Assembly (NCBI GenBank): GCA_039654915.1
Contig: CM077597.1
Span: 93,436,001 to 93,500,000, forward strand
Source of the DNA: Aquilaria yunnanensis
Lineage: Eukaryota > Streptophyta > Magnoliopsida > Malvales > Thymelaeaceae
Reading direction: 5' to 3'
DNA length: 64,000 nucleotides
The first letter of the stretch is position 1. Every line of letters starts with the position of its first letter. Made by a program: the position numbers and the translations under genes. The notes under the pieces were generated by a model. That model saw only the letters and a list, made by a program, of their open reading frames with translations. It had not been told where the DNA came from and did no database searches. This document shows positions 47,606 to 60,411 of this stretch, one piece after another.

Positions 47606-48500
47606 CTCATTTGGTTTTTAGTAGCAAGTTAGTTTTCTTTTAGTGGATATCTCAATTTCAGTCGCTTATCAGTTCCCCTTAGTAAAAAATAACACCATCT
47701 TCATCTTCCTTTCTTCCTTATTCTTTTATTGCCTACTCTTCTTCTTCTTCTTCTACCTTATAGCTATCTCTCATCTTTCTTAACTTTTTCCCCTCTCTTA
47801 TCCCCATTTCCACGGCCGCTCTAGGAAAACCTACCATTGCCTGCATGAATCTCGGCATTAAGCCTTCTTCCTTTTCTACCCACCATGACTGGTATGCCCC
47901 CATCATATCTATTGATGACTTCCTCTTCTATTCCTACCCCACTGCCTTCCATAGTTTCGCAACATCCCTCGACCCTTAACAACCTAAACTAATTCATTGT
48001 TCTGACTCCATTATCCATATTTGTGAAGACTTTGTCTATACTCTCTACACAATGCACTCATAACTGACTATCGACTTTGATTTGAAACTTTGCAACAAAA
48101 AGCTAATTAGAGTGAGAAGTTTCTTGAAAGGAACATCCCAAAAAAACTTGATAGGGCTATTGTCACCAAGAGATCATGACAGAAATGAGACACACATGAC
48201 AAGCATAGTGGCCAGCGCCCATGTGAAGCTTCTAATTAATTTTGTTTTAATTTTATTGCAAACTACAAACAATTAAAATAAAAAACCCCCAAATGATAAA
48301 CCAACCAAAAATTAATTGCTAGTTTGAGCAACTAACTAATTTAGTTGCTCTATCTCATATTGTTCCTAAGGCGAGCGAGTGACTAGTTTAGTCACTCCAA
48401 ACAGTTGCTAGTTAGTCGTCCTTAACTAAAGACTAGGATTTTTTCCACTGAAAATGTTAGTTGCCTTTTAGTTGCTTCGAATGACTGATTATGATTGTAG
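47606..48500. other. Probable right part of an old DNA transposon with a CT-rich segment
   Basis: TTAGTTGC, GCAACTAA and GACTAG-type words are frequent at 47620-47680 and 48310-48500. Between them, 47690-47970 is CT-rich with a frame reading DWYAPIISIDDFLFYSYPTA, perhaps a captured gene fragment; not recognised. Confidence 0.35.
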
Positions 48501-49947
48501 ACTTAGTTGCTTTTGTATATTTACATTGTACTGTTATGTTATTTGGTTCAAATACCAAATGGAAACAATATGAAAATACATGCTTATGATGAAATGACTT
48601 TGACATCTTGAATTAAGTTGAGAAAAAGTCATATTTGACCTTACTTTTATATGCAGCTTAGCTCCTGTCAGTTAGCAAGTTGAAAAAAGACTTTAATTGC
48701 ACAATAACTATTTTTTTTACGTGACCATCGGTCATTTCTTTTTCTTTTTTTTACTGGCTAAATGCATAAACTAGTCTTTTTTGCACTGCATTTACATCTG
48801 TAGTTCTAGAATTTTACACATATTGTGCACAACCAAACATTTGAAATTAATTATGTTGTCATCATGACTAGTGTTTCTATTTTCCTCTAACCTATTCTCC
48901 ACTCTCTTTGTTGTTCCTAGCTAGTTCTCCTTCAATCTTTTTATTGTTCGGTTGGACTTATTTGATGTTAGCTATTGAATTTTATGATGGATGAAATCTC
49001 CTAAAATTTTGGTATTCAAGAGTAATTCGAGGCTCTTACATTGTAGATTTTCAATTAGAAGTGAGCAATAATAGATCTAGGTTTTCTCTTTGGTTTACCA
49101 GAATCTTGAGTTTACTAGATATCCTAACCCTTCGTAATAAATATGGAAGTGATTATACAAAATAAAGTCAGCATTGATTTTTTTTAAGGCTTTATAAGTA
49201 ATTATTTTATTTTTATAGATAGTCTTGTTCAGACCTATAATATCTAATTGGTCATAGCACTACTTGGTTATTGTTGGATTGGTCTGTACTTTATTCTAGT
49301 TATTTGTGAGTTCTGTATTCTAGATTTATTTTAGCTTACCTAGTCGATTTGACTAAATACAATTTTCTTTCTTTCATTTAGTGCTGTAGGAATGAGTAGT
49401 TTTTTTGTGGCCAGTTTTATATTTTTGTTATCTTTTAGAGTTTTATGTCATTGCTAATTTGTAATACGGTATGTGACTCTTTTTTAATTGGAATAAAGCA
49501 TTAGTTGTAAAAAAGATTATGTTGTCATCCCATATTTGATTAGTGTGTACATTACATCTCACTGTAATACTATTTCAAACCTTGAGCTCCTGTAGTCACT
49601 CCCTAACTAGCTAACCATATATTTCCTACATTTGCATGAGTGAGAAAAGTGTGGGTAAGCATGAATACCTAGTAAGCAGCGGGTTATCCACCATTCCATA
49701 AAATATAAAAATAGTTCATAAAACATATAATGTAGGGATTGAGTAGAAAACAATCTTGTTGGAGATATCAAAAGTTCAAAAGTCCTACGCAGAAAAGTAA
49801 TTTAAAGTATCGTGAAAGAAATATCAATACAAAAATGTAATAAGCAAATATATAAGTCAAAATATTCATTTTGTAGACAAATCATACTCATAAAAATAAA
49901 AAAGTCTTTTAAATGCTAGACACAAATACATTTAACTCTATCATAAA
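48501..49947. other. Intergenic
   Basis: T-rich, no gene, no clear repeat. Confidence 0.4.
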
Positions 49948-50190
49948 GAGTAAATTTTATAAATTGTCCCTAATAGCTATTTATCTTTTAGTTTTAGTCC
50001 CTAACCTTTCAAATGTTCTATTTTGGTCCTAAACCTATTAAATTTTTTTCATTTTCATTCCCCACCAGATGAAATTCATTGACTAAAATAACTATCTGAT
50101 ACAAACTTTTTGAAATTTTAATTTAAATATTTAGTAACTATCTTTTAATAAATTTAAACTATTTAATATTTTTGACAGTAAATTTAAACA
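49948..50190. mobile_element. Partial copy of the Mutator-like MITE family
   Basis: AGAGTAAATTTTATAAATTG, TCTATTTTGGTCCTAAACC, GATGAAATTCATTGAC and TTAATTTAAATATTTAGTAA match the left half of the element at 33727-34316. The second half is absent or unrecognisable. Confidence 0.65.
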
Positions 50191-50669
50191 AACGACCTTT
50201 CAGATTGTGTCTTATGTCCACTCTTGATGTCTTCACGTAATCACATCCCAAGAACACCATCTACATCCCCACTACCTTAGTTTTTCTTATAGGAATCATC
50301 AAGTACACAAAACAAATTTGGGCATTGTACAACCTGAGTTTGGACAAGTTCTGGGATTCCATGCTAAAAAAGCATAATCTGAGTACTAATTGTTGTCCCA
50401 CCTATGTGGGCTCTTCACCTTTTTTTTTTTTTCTTTCTTTCTTTTCTCTATTTCTTTCACTCTTTGTTTGTCAAATTGGTGGAGATCAAAAGTTGCGGCT
50501 AGAAGACAATTGAAAGTTGTAACAAATTGCAATGAAATTTGAAACCGGGTGAAGAAACAGGTTGGAGGTGGCACCGCAATTATTGAAATCTGGATTGGAG
50601 CAACGTGGTACTTCAGCTATAAATAGCCTTTCTGTATAGGCTCTCCTAGTATTTATTCTACATTAAATG
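50191..50669. other. Intergenic
   Basis: No gene; poly-T tract with TTTC repeats at 50419-50460. Confidence 0.4.
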
Positions 50670-53060
50670 TTAAGGTAAGTAAATCCTAAGTTATTTTCCT
50701 CAAATAAGTTTTATTAAGCAAGGAAAGCAAGCTAAGTAAGGTTAGATTGAGTTCCAAAGTCCAATTGGCACCTAAAGGACAAGAAGAGGGGGCAAAATGC
50801 TAATTTTAGCCCAAGTCAGTGGCATGACCATAATTTTGGTAAAATTAGGTTCATGCAAGTGTTTTGAGATAGTTGATTTAAGACCATAAGTGGTTATAGC
50901 CATTTGCACCAAAAGCAAAAGTTAAGGGTGAGAAATGCATTAAGTGAGAAATTGAGCTATTATGTTCTATAATGAGTTCAGTGACTTAAGGGCAAACTGT
51001 TTGGGTAAGAAAAACCTTTCTTTGGGACCAAAGAGTAATGGAGTGGGGAGTGTTTAAGTGGCCTAAGTGATTCAAAGTTAAGTTTGAGGGCCAAGGTGAC
51101 AAGTGAAAGAGAATTAGGCTAAGTTGGTTATAAGTAGAGGAGATGACACTATTCATCATCTCCTCCATTTGCCATTTTCATAGCATTTTTTCCTCCATAT
51201 CTATCAACCTCCAAACCTCCCAAATTACTCAAGTTTCCATGGAAATCGAAGATCCCAAAGCTATCCCAACAAGCCCTTAGCTCATTTTTGTGGAATTGGT
51301 GCATTTGGAGTTGTTCTTGAAATTTTTTGGTTTAAACCCAAAGGAAAATGACTTTGATGCTTGTGAATTAGTTCTAAACTTGTTAAACGGTTAGAAATGG
51401 TCTTAACTTCGTGCTCTTGGTGTCCAATTTGGTTGATTTCAAGCTGGGAACTCAAAGGAACTCGTTGGAGCTCAAATGCGCTCATTGCTTGTTCTTGCTT
51501 TCAAGATGATTTGAGGTAAGGGATTTAAGTTAATTCAGCTCAAATAATGCATAGAAATGTAGTATTATGAGTGGAATGAAGTAGAAACAAGACCTATGTG
51601 AATTGGCCTTAGGATGGGAAAGTTTGAGCAAGTTTCGTGCAAGTTCGCACATTGTCGCGTAGTGCTGTAATGCATTGGCGACGCATCACTGTTGGAGATG
51701 CCATTTGGCGATGCGTCGCCATGAATTAGAGATGCGTCACTATTAAACGCCAGGATTCTCGAGCGTTGATGCCTTCGGCAACGTGTCACCAACGGCGCCG
51801 CCGAAGCATTAGTCCTTTAAGCTCCGGGCATCCTAAGAATGCCTCAAACTCTCGGTTATCATCTCGAGGCTAATTTAAGATATTCTATAGCCTCATTTGG
51901 GTTTAGAACTCATTCCTAAGTTGTGAATTATGCATTATTTAGGTGGTAGCTAAGTGGTATGGTTAAAGAAGGGTAAGTAATAGTGGCTAAGGGGGTTAAA
52001 GTGCTTAAGTTGCCAAGTGGGCACTAAAGGGATTAAGACGGGTTTTAGACTCTTTGTTGGCCTAGTGGAAGGTCATAGACCTTTGGGCAATAAAAAGGAA
52101 ACCTAAGAGGATCCTAACCAAACTTTATGGTTTAGTAAGTAAGCCACTAAGGAGCTCTAGGCTAAGCTCGAAGAGCTTGCTAAGTTAAGCCACATAAGGC
52201 AGCTACCTTGTACAATAAGTTAAGGGAAGAGACGGGTAAAGAGGGAGTAAGCGATGACTTACTCTAAATAGCCCATCAAGATGGGTAAGGTTTGAGTAAG
52301 TGATGACTTATTCTAAGGTGCTCGTAAGAGGACTTCATGGGGTTAGTTAAGTGCTAGCATAGGATACGAGGGCTAGTATCCAAGCACCTTAGCCGTAAGA
52401 GCTCACGGCAAGTCCAGCATCTACGGGTGTGCAGAAGTTCGAGGTGCATGTGCATGCGCATATTTCATCCATCAATCCATCCATCCATCCATCCAGCATT
52501 TGCATTATTTGTTGTTCTTTTCTTGTTTCTGATTATGCTGGTTGCTTGCTTGTTTTGTTTGCATTTTATATATATGCACATATTCGTATGCTTGAATTGT
52601 TTTTCCCTACAGGTACTAAATCCCTTACTGAGTTCTTTAGAGTACTCACCCCTTAAGTGTTGTGTTGGTATTAAGTGGACTAGTCAGGTTTAATAGTTGG
52701 TAAGAGGCAGTTGTTAAAGCTTAGTTGTATTGGTTTAAAGGTATTCTCTACGTAGGAAACTCCAAGTTTTTAAGTTACTTATGGCATAAGCTAGTACGAA
52801 TCAAAGTGCTTGCCTTACAATTTAAGGCTAAGTGAGTATAAGGAAAGTGTGGCTCATCACTTGAAGCTAGCTTGCTTGGGTGAAGAGTTAAGGATGGATC
52901 TTAGTAGATATTAGCTGCTTTTTTTATATGTATGGTAATTGCATACATAGATCGCATCTACTAGTGTCCATTAGTGTGTATAACACTGGGGTTACATTTG
53001 GGTGCATATAAGTTTGAGATGTATGCACATAGTTGTTGCTTATAGTTAATACAACTAAAT
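50670..53060 (+). mobile_element. Tekay LTR, solo or truncated
   Basis: It follows the nested Tekay LTR block by block from AAGGTAAGTAAATCC (3893 counterpart) to about 52880, including gcatgaccataatttt, the GATGCGTCGCC-rich stretch at 51670-51800 and the GAGTACTCACCCC box near 52640. The first 30 or so LTR bases are missing at the left, and I could not fix the right end. It serves as the uninterrupted reference for the nested copy. Confidence 0.8.
52466..52496. repeat. (CATC)n microsatellite
   Basis: About seven CATC units, one imperfect. Confidence 0.9.
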
Positions 53061-53279
53061 TTTTTATGTCTTGGCTTGTTTGAATTGTGTTTTGTTAACT
53101 GCCGCAACACTATTTTCAATGACATTTTAATTTAATTGTTATTACATAGCCAGGACAATGCATGCATATTTCCTATGCAGGGTAGGCTAAGTAACTAGTT
53201 GCATGTAAAGATTTAAGATACTTTAAGAGTAATAACTAGCCAACTGTAACCTAAGTAGGATCATAGTTCCCAAAGAGCT

Positions 53280-54680
53280 TACCAGTGTTAGCAATTTAGG
53301 GCACTAGGGCCCTGTTCCACCACACTTTCCACCTTTTCACCTAAAACCCTTGTGCAGCTTGCTCATTTGTGAAGAGCAAAAGAAAAAAATTGTGTGAGAG
53401 TAAGATTTATTTGTGGAGAGTGGCAAAATAGTGAGAAAATTTTTGAGGTATTTAGGAAACACTTGAGTGCCACTATTTTGGGTTTATCTCATACTTCTAG
53501 AATTTTTTATCTAGAGAAGATTATCTCTCTATAAGCTTATTATTTTATTAGTGGAATAAAATCTAGGAATTTGTCCTATGGATGTAGCCCTAAATTAAGG
53601 GTGAACCACATGAACTTTTTAGCACCATTTTTCTAATAATCTTGCCCTTGAAATTATTACCCATTGCACGATCCCAACAACTGATATCAGAACAAGGCCC
53701 AGTGTTCATATCTACTTATCGTATACTCTGTGGTTGCCACTGAAATGTGGATTCTCCATATTAGAAAATAAGTTAGATTATTATTCACCATTTTTGCTTG
53801 ATACTGGGTATTTATTAGTATCGTAGAGGCCAAGACCAGCAATCTGATTAGTTTGAATGGCTTGAATTGCCACATATGGAGAAGCAAGGTGAAGGATATT
53901 CTATATGTGACAAAAATGTATTTACCCGTGTTTGGTAATGCACTTACCCGTGTTTGGTACAACCAAACTGAAGGACAAAACAGAAGAGGAGTTGACATTC
54001 AAGCATGAGCAAGTATGTGGTTTCATCCGACAATTGTTGAAGATAATGTTTACAACTATATATCTATAGAAACTCATGCGAGGACATTGTGGAATGAGCT
54101 TGAATAGTTGTACGCTTCAAAAACTAGCAACAACAAATTATTTTATTTAAAAAGATTGCTTTAGATAAAATATCGGGAAGGTTCATTCATGGCAGATCAT
54201 TTGAATGATTTGCAAGGAATTGTGGAACAATTATCCACAATGGGCATAAAGTTTGACAACGAAGTACTCGCTCTTATAATGCTGGCTTCATTGCCAAATT
54301 CTCGGAAGAATTTGAGAATTTCATTTACAAATTCTACACTAAATGGTGTAGTTTGGATAATTAAATGTTAAAAATATTATAATAAGATAAACAATTTGAT
54401 CTTTTTAGACATCCTATAAATGAATATATTTTATTTGAATGCGCTTCACCTTTTTTGGAAGAGAGTATAGTAACACGGGAAATGACATAGCATCAGGGAG
54501 AATTAGTTCAACCTGCAAGATTTTTTCTAAAAAAAAAACTAGAGTCACATCAACTTCAGAGTTAGTGAGTAGGATGCAAGTTCAATTGGTAACTCTAAGA
54601 GGTTTGGTGAAGTTTATCTTAGGAGGGAAAAAATTTTATCTTATAGTTTCTTGGCCTGGAAATTATGATGCTTAGCTAGT
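53280..54680 (+). mobile_element. Ty1/copia relic: LTR, primer site and gag
   Basis: 53280-53679 is an LTR end with the copia-typical GGATGTAGCC...GGGTGAACCAC block and final CCCAACA. TGATATCAGAACAAGG follows as a mutated primer site. Then a Gag (UBN2-type) frame gives THARTLWNELE, YASKTSNNKLFYLKRLL and, at 54189-54371, MADHLNDLQGIVEQLSTMG and LASLPNSRKNLR. Two stops break it, and homology fades near 54680. Confidence 0.82.
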
Positions 54681-54997
54681 AGAAACCAATAAATATACAA
54701 ATCGGATATCAAGTCTAGGGATTGTTTGCTTGATTGATTCTAGTTAGTTTTTATGTATTCATCTCATTTAGTTAGAGTTGCAGTAGTTTAAGTTCATTTA
54801 TATTTAATTGTATAACTAAACTTAAATATTAAGAGCACTTGCATTTTACATATTTATCTATGAGATCAACTTTTATACAACATACTACAAATGACACTAT
54901 CTTTTACTTGATAATAGAGCAAGTCTAGTCTGCACCAATTGTTACAAGCAAATTTAGATACAATCCATGATGACCATTAATCAACAAAGAGTGTCAA

Positions 54998-56060
54998 AAC
55001 CCTAATCAAAACCTAAACCTTAAAACCTAAACCCTAGACCCTAAATACAAACCCTAATCAAAACCTAAACACTAATTAAACCCTAAACCCTAAACCTAAC
55101 TACCATTAACCCTAAACCTTAAATACCAACCTTATTAATTAAACCCTAAGCCCTAAACCCTAAATCCTAAACCTTATACAAACCCTAATTAAACCCTAAT
55201 CCTTAAGTATACCATAAACCCTAAATACAAACCCTAATGGTAGTTTCCTAAACCCTATAAAACCCTAAACCCTAAACTGTATGCAAACCCTTATTAAACC
55301 CTAAACCTTAAGTATACCCTAAACCCTAAATGAAAACCCTAATGGTAGTTCCCTAAACCCTAAACCCTAATTATATCTTAAACCCTAAATACAAACCCTA
55401 ATTAAAATTTGAACCTTAATTAAACTCTAAACCAAAACCTAATTACCATTAACCCTAAACTCTTAATAGAAAGCCTATTAATTAAACTCATACCCCTAAA
55501 CCTAACTGCCATTAACCCTAAAACCTAAAACCTAAATAAAAAGCCTAATTATACCCTAAACCTTATGCAAACCCTAAACACTAATTAAATACTAAACCCC
55601 AATTAAACCCAAAACCCTAAATACAAACCTTAATTAAACCTTAAATGCTAAACCTAATTCATACCATTAACCCTAAACCCAAAACCCTAAACTTAATCTA
55701 TACCATTAATCCTAAATCTTAAACCCTAAATGCACATCTCATACCCTAAATTTCAATATCCAAATACTTAATTAAATAGTCTTAAACCATCCTAATTCTC
55801 TATATTTCCGTAAACCATAAAAAAAATTCTCAAAACCTAAATCATAAAAGCTCTAAATTAATCATAAAATAAATCCCAAAACCGTAATATTAAATTGAAT
55901 CAATTTATACCCCTAACCCTATGCTAATTTTAAAACTTAAACCTTAAATAAAAATCTCAAACCCTAAATCTATGTCCAATACCCTTAATCCCTTAAAAAC
56001 CCTAAATCCTATTTATATATCCTTAAACCCTAACAAAATTTTCAAAACCTAAAAAAAAAT
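54998..56060 (-). repeat. Degenerate telomere-like (CCCTAAA)n array
   Basis: AAACCCTAAACCCTAAA-type words fill about 1.06 kb with many changes, on the plus strand as CCCTAAA. Interstitial, not a chromosome end. Confidence 0.88.
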
Positions 56061-56149
56061 CCCAATACATATATCCTAAACACTAAAAAATCCCAAATTC
56101 TAAAAATCAAAAACTTCTAAATTAACTTAGCCATTAAGAAAGTGACTAA

Positions 56150-56358
56150 GGCAAATTTGATAGCAAAAAAAAAAAAAAAAACTGAAGTTAAATTTCCAAA
56201 AAAAATTTCAATTGAAAAGCGACTAATATTTCAGGACTTGAAACTTTCAGCCACCTTTTAGTCACAATAAAAAGTAGACCTTTTTACTTCTGACTGATTA
56301 GTAACTGAAACAATTAGCGATTGACCTTCAGTTGTGATTGTGCATTTGTTTTGTAGTG
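56150..56358. mobile_element. CACTA-type right terminus, partner not found
   Basis: TTTGTTTTGTAGTG at 56345-56358 is, in complement, CACTACAAAACAAA, a CACTA end. Before it, motifs such as GCGACTAA, AGTCAC and AGCGATTGAC recur in both orientations like subterminal repeats. The telomere-like array may be the interior of this element. Confidence 0.5.
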
Positions 56359-57360
56359 TTTGAGATTTAAACCAATGAAAAATGACAAACATAAATTATT
56401 TATTGAAGTTAAATCCCAGATAGAATAAAAAATTATAGTCAACACATAGCGCTACATTTACCCGATTAAAAATCCGGGCTACGAGGCCATCTCAAACATC
56501 GTGTATTGCTCACATAAATAATGTGCTGATATACGGTATTCCTATGCCGCATTCTATTGGGTAAAAATAAAGTAATGTGGCTATGTCCATCTCCTTAAAA
56601 TAAAATAGAAACCTATCTCATAGTTCCCGACAAACAAAAGATATCCTATCCTTTCAAGTTTTGTCGGGTTGCACGCGTATACACATGCGTGATTGCATTA
56701 ACCAAAGTTGTAGTTTAAGGTTGTTGGACCCCGTCAATTTGGAGTACTTACGTGTAGACCATTTATGTCATGTGTTGTGATTGTTGAGTGTTTAAATTAT
56801 AGTTTTTATAAAAGTTTTATTTCCTCCTAAGTGATGGATTTATGATTTCGGCTATATATTCTCTCTCGCGTGTAAGAGCAAAAAAAAGGCAAAAGAAGGA
56901 AATGTTTTCCCACTTGCGTACCTATCATGCTTTGCACTTTTCTTAATTTTCTGCTGGAAAACAAAAAACAATAAAGCAATGTTCAATTTATTTTTTTATG
57001 ATAGATTAACTGTTTCTACTTTGAATGACTTGTTTTTGTCTTGATTGGATCTGGTTTGATTTGAGATACAATTTCAAGAGTGCCATGGACAAAGGGGCAA
57101 AAGTTGCTCCGATTGGGATCACACAGAGGGTGAAGAAGGGAGATTGGAGATATCCAGAAGTTTTGTAAAGACTTGGACTCTGACGCATGGAGACAAATGG
57201 TCAGCTATGCTAAGAAATACTTTTGCTGGCAGAAGATGTTCTTGTTGCATGACCAATAAACTCAACAAAGCCATGGCCATTTAGAAAGAAGAGTATGCAA
57301 TTTTGGAAATTTTTTGTATTGATTATTGTATGCACAACAATTAGACGAGATTGCTCACCT
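56359..57360. other. Intergenic
   Basis: No gene seen. A short plus-strand frame near 57085 and a minus-strand one at 57006-57188 have no recognisable motif. Confidence 0.4.
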
Positions 57361-57678
57361 TCATTTATGGCTGAAGGTCACAACCCCAAAGTAGCAAAAT
57401 CTCCCCAGATCAGAGAGTTCTACTATGGCGGCATAATTAACAGAGTCCATTTGCCTACAGGAGGCATATGCTACTGCTGCTATTGCAGTAACATCATCTA
57501 GTACTGAATGGTGGTTAGCTTCATATTGACTACAGTTGCATAGAATGGAAACAAAGGAACAAACTGTAGATTCAAATTCTTTATTTTTTTTTTCAAGAAA
57601 CTGGTGATATGGCGAAACTGATGTTGAAGATGGTGGAGATTTTGGTGCTTGTTTGGAGGTGCTCGTGGCTGGGCTCAA
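57361..57678 (-). CDS. Possible small hypothetical protein
   Basis: 105 residues starting MSPATSTSKQAPKSPPSSTS, with a Ser/Pro-rich N-terminus and a mixed hydrophobic segment DDVTAIAAVAYAS. No family recognised. It lies downstream of the second JIP23-like gene on the same strand and could be an unrelated gene, an exon or chance; low confidence. Confidence 0.2.
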   Translation of the reverse strand: MSPATSTSKQAPKSPPSSTSVSPYHQFLEKKNKEFESTVCSFVSILCNCSQYEANHHSVLDDVTAIAAVAYASCRQMDSVNYAAIVELSDLGRFCYFGVVTFSHK

Positions 57679-57858
57679 TTAAACACACGATACATTCGCT
57701 CCACAGACTTTTTCTACCAAAAATAACAATTAATTACTTATTTTTAGTAGTTGGGTAGCGGTACATGAATATTAGGTTGGGTACATGTAGAGACAAGTAC
57801 ATAATACATTAATATAGATAGAAACGCGCAAAAGTCCAACAGGCTAGAGTAGGTACTC

Positions 57859-58566
57859 CTACTGGAGAAGTTTTACGACGGCCTTCCACTCGGCAATGCT
57901 GTCCCCGCCGATGGTCAGTTCCGCCTTCAATTTACGAGATTCAGATCTGTCAACGTGTTGGCGGTTCGTAACTTGAAACATACGGCGTTCTGTCCCATCC
58001 CAGTAGCTGTCACGGGGGTTGGTGAAGAAGCCCTTCTGCTCCATCTGGGCATAGCAGTGGTTTGTGTTCCAACCCCATCCTGTGCACCAGCTCATCAAGC
58101 AGTCTACATCCCGCCTGGGGTGCAGGTCCTTGCAGCGGTAGACAACGGCACCCTCATCGCTTGACGGCAGCGCAGACGGTTTGTGGTGGAAAAAGACACC
58201 CCACTGGCCATTGCCGATCACCGTCGGATATGCCGACTCCCCAATGTGCCCGCACCAGTCGTAGTACCTGACGAACGTCATCGTATCACCCGTGGCGTTG
58301 TAGATAAGACACTTGGTGCAGGCAGCGTTGAAGCTGCCGTAATTGTTTTCCAAATGGCTCAAGTAGTTACGAGCTCTATCCAGCTTTTGCTCCCTGTTAA
58401 TCATCTCCATAGCTGCATCGGCTAGCTCGAAACGGGTTATTCGTCGCTCTTCTTCGTATCCCATTAATTCTTTCACGGTCATCTTCGTGATTCTGCTTCC
58501 GTACACGTTCGTGCCCATCCCTGTTTGCCCTTGCCGCTTGATGAAGATTAGTGGCTTTAGCCCCAT
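57859..58566 (-). CDS. 23-kDa jasmonate-induced protein (JIP23)-like, second copy
   Basis: 235 residues from the ATG at 58566; the JIP23-type start is more likely the ATG at 58518 (MGTNVYGSRITKMTVKELMG), giving 219 residues. It shares CTKCLIYNATG, HIGESAYP, GNGQWG, GAVVYR and CLMSWCTGW with the gene at 36116, but overall is clearly divergent, so the duplication is old. Single exon, no signal peptide. A TATA-like ATTATA/TATAAT lies at 58636-58641. The same caution about function applies: the family is jasmonate-inducible in barley with no known activity. Confidence 0.85.
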   Translation of the reverse strand: MGLKPLIFIKRQGQTGMGTNVYGSRITKMTVKELMGYEEERRITRFELADAAMEMINREQKLDRARNYLSHLENNYGSFNAACTKCLIYNATGDTMTFVRYYDWCGHIGESAYPTVIGNGQWGVFFHHKPSALPSSDEGAVVYRCKDLHPRRDVDCLMSWCTGWGWNTNHCYAQMEQKGFFTNPRDSYWDGTERRMFQVTNRQHVDRSESRKLKAELTIGGDSIAEWKAVVKLLQ

Positions 58567-58635
58567 GCTCTAATGTGTGAACAACACAAATTTGTAGAGC
58601 CTTTTTTAATTGTTAACAACCGACCAGCACGCCAT

Positions 58636-58641
58636 ATTATA
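58636..58641 (-). promoter_or_regulatory. Possible TATA box of the second JIP23-like gene
   Basis: The minus strand reads CTTATAATATGG, about 70 bases before the upstream ATG. Confidence 0.35.
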
Positions 58642-59167
58642 AGAATTTAGGCCTACAGTGTGGAGTTTGTTCAACCTATATCCTTGGATGCATATGGAGT
58701 AGTCGAACACTCATCACTAAAATATCATTCCACTTGCATAAACAAACAACTAGATGTTTAATTAATAAGATGCTGATTCAACGTTATGCCAACTGACAAG
58801 CGCTTTATTAAATAATCATGTAAGATTCGTAATTATCTAGGTTGGTAATGACACCCAGAATTTAGTAACACCCATAATTTGTCACTATGGTGGTAGAAAA
58901 TGACAATACGAGTGCTCGGAATTTCTTTCTAAAGTCAACATGTTGGATATGGAATACAAGATAGGAACAAATTATTAATGCGCCCTGGGCCTGATTCGAT
59001 AAACTTCAGCTACTTCTGCGGCACAAAGTACGGAACGATGCTCAAACTCTGTTGAATCGATATAGGTTGAGTTAGTCTATTTTAGCACTCCAACTTTGCA
59101 AACAAGTTAGAGCCAAAAAGCTTTGAAATGGTTGGAAAAAAAACAGAGGCGGGAGGGGGGTAAGCAT
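58642..59167. other. Intergenic
   Basis: No gene seen; upstream flank of the second JIP23-like gene. Confidence 0.4.
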
Positions 59168-60134
59168 TCAAAAACCACCATAGTTATGGGTCCAAGTCCA
59201 TTTGCTCAGTATAATTTTAGGTAGTTTCAATTTCATTACTAAAGTCACCATTTAGGGCCACATTGACTACTTAGCTGTTAATAGACTGAGATGTAAATGA
59301 GAGTGTGACCGATCAGTGATGTGCCCTTGAATTGGTGATGTGGCAGTGAGTAGGTCACCTTCTCTCCAATTTTCAACTCTGATGGCAGAGGGTTAGCAAT
59401 TTTAGAGCAATTCGGGGCATGTGTCTTGAAAGGGATGGTGGCAGTAATCTCCCAATGAATAGACAATGTTAGAGGTGATAGCAGATAGTGGATTTTGCGA
59501 ATAACTCCTCCTTTGGTGATGATAGCACAGGGCGAGGCTTGAACAATGCTAGCTAGGATGATGTTGGACAATGACAATGAGGCTTGGGTTGGCTGAATCG
59601 GCAACGGGATTGAAGAGGGACATGGGAGGCGAAGGTGGTGAGAGGTGACGAGGACAGTTGTGGATTCGGTCTACGTTGAGCAGCTCGTTTTGTTCTTCTT
59701 TTTCTTTCTTTTTTTCTTTCTTTTTTCTTATTGCATTGCCAACAGTGGGAGGTGATGTGGAAAATTGTGGATCAAGCATAGAAGCAGTGGAGGGAGGCTA
59801 GGTGGTGGACATGGTGGGCATGGTTGACAATCTGGTCCAGGTCCCTGACTATGATGGGTTGTTTGCTCTAGGTCCTTAACTATGGAGTTTTTGCGTTTTG
59901 CATACATGGCATGTCATTTCATCCATTGTTTGCCACATAATCACATTTAAGCAAAATATTCTATCATTTGTCATAATATTCTCACTATCACTTATATTGG
60001 TGGCTATATTTGTCCCAATTCAAAACTTTAGTAGTCAATTTGGCATCAAAGTAAAACTTTAACGTTGCAATTGGAGCCACTCAAAACTATAGTGGGCAAT
60101 ATAATCCAAACCCATAATTGTGGTATGTTTTTTA
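59168..60134. mobile_element. Inverted-repeat element of about 970 bp, unclassified
   Basis: CAAAAACCACCATAGTTATG at the left is matched in complement by AAAACATACCACAATTATGG at the right, and gggtccaagtcc by gggtttggatt. Further inward, tcaaaactatagtgggcaat near 60088 echoes the left arm. No clean target duplication was seen. Two minus-strand frames (59278-59604, 59549-59779) show no known motif. Confidence 0.5.
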
Positions 60135-60411
60135 ATAATTTCAAAAAGAAAAAACTTAAACTAATGGATTCATTAACTTTTGTTGACTTTTGCAGGGTAA
60201 ATTACAAAAGTGTTAGCTACTAGCGTTAAAATTTTAAAAAAACTATCTAAGAGTAACTTTTAACTTCAATTATTTGATTTTCACCATTAGTAAATCATTT
60301 AAAACTGTAACATTAATTATTTCAAAAAGGGCAAAAAAGTACTCATCTTGCGTTTTCACTTAAATCTTCAAGTAATCACTTAAAAGGTTCATATATATAT
60401 CAACTCACGCC
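60135..60411. other. Upstream flank of the two-exon gene
   Basis: Nothing identified beyond AT-rich sequence. Confidence 0.35.

Noticed and set aside
54998..56060. Chromosome end (telomere)
   Set aside because: The array is degenerate and is followed by ordinary genes and repeats, so it is interstitial.
59278..59779. Two minus-strand frames at 59278-59604 and 59549-59779
   Set aside because: No recognised motif, low-complexity lysine/glutamate run, and they lie inside an inverted-repeat element.
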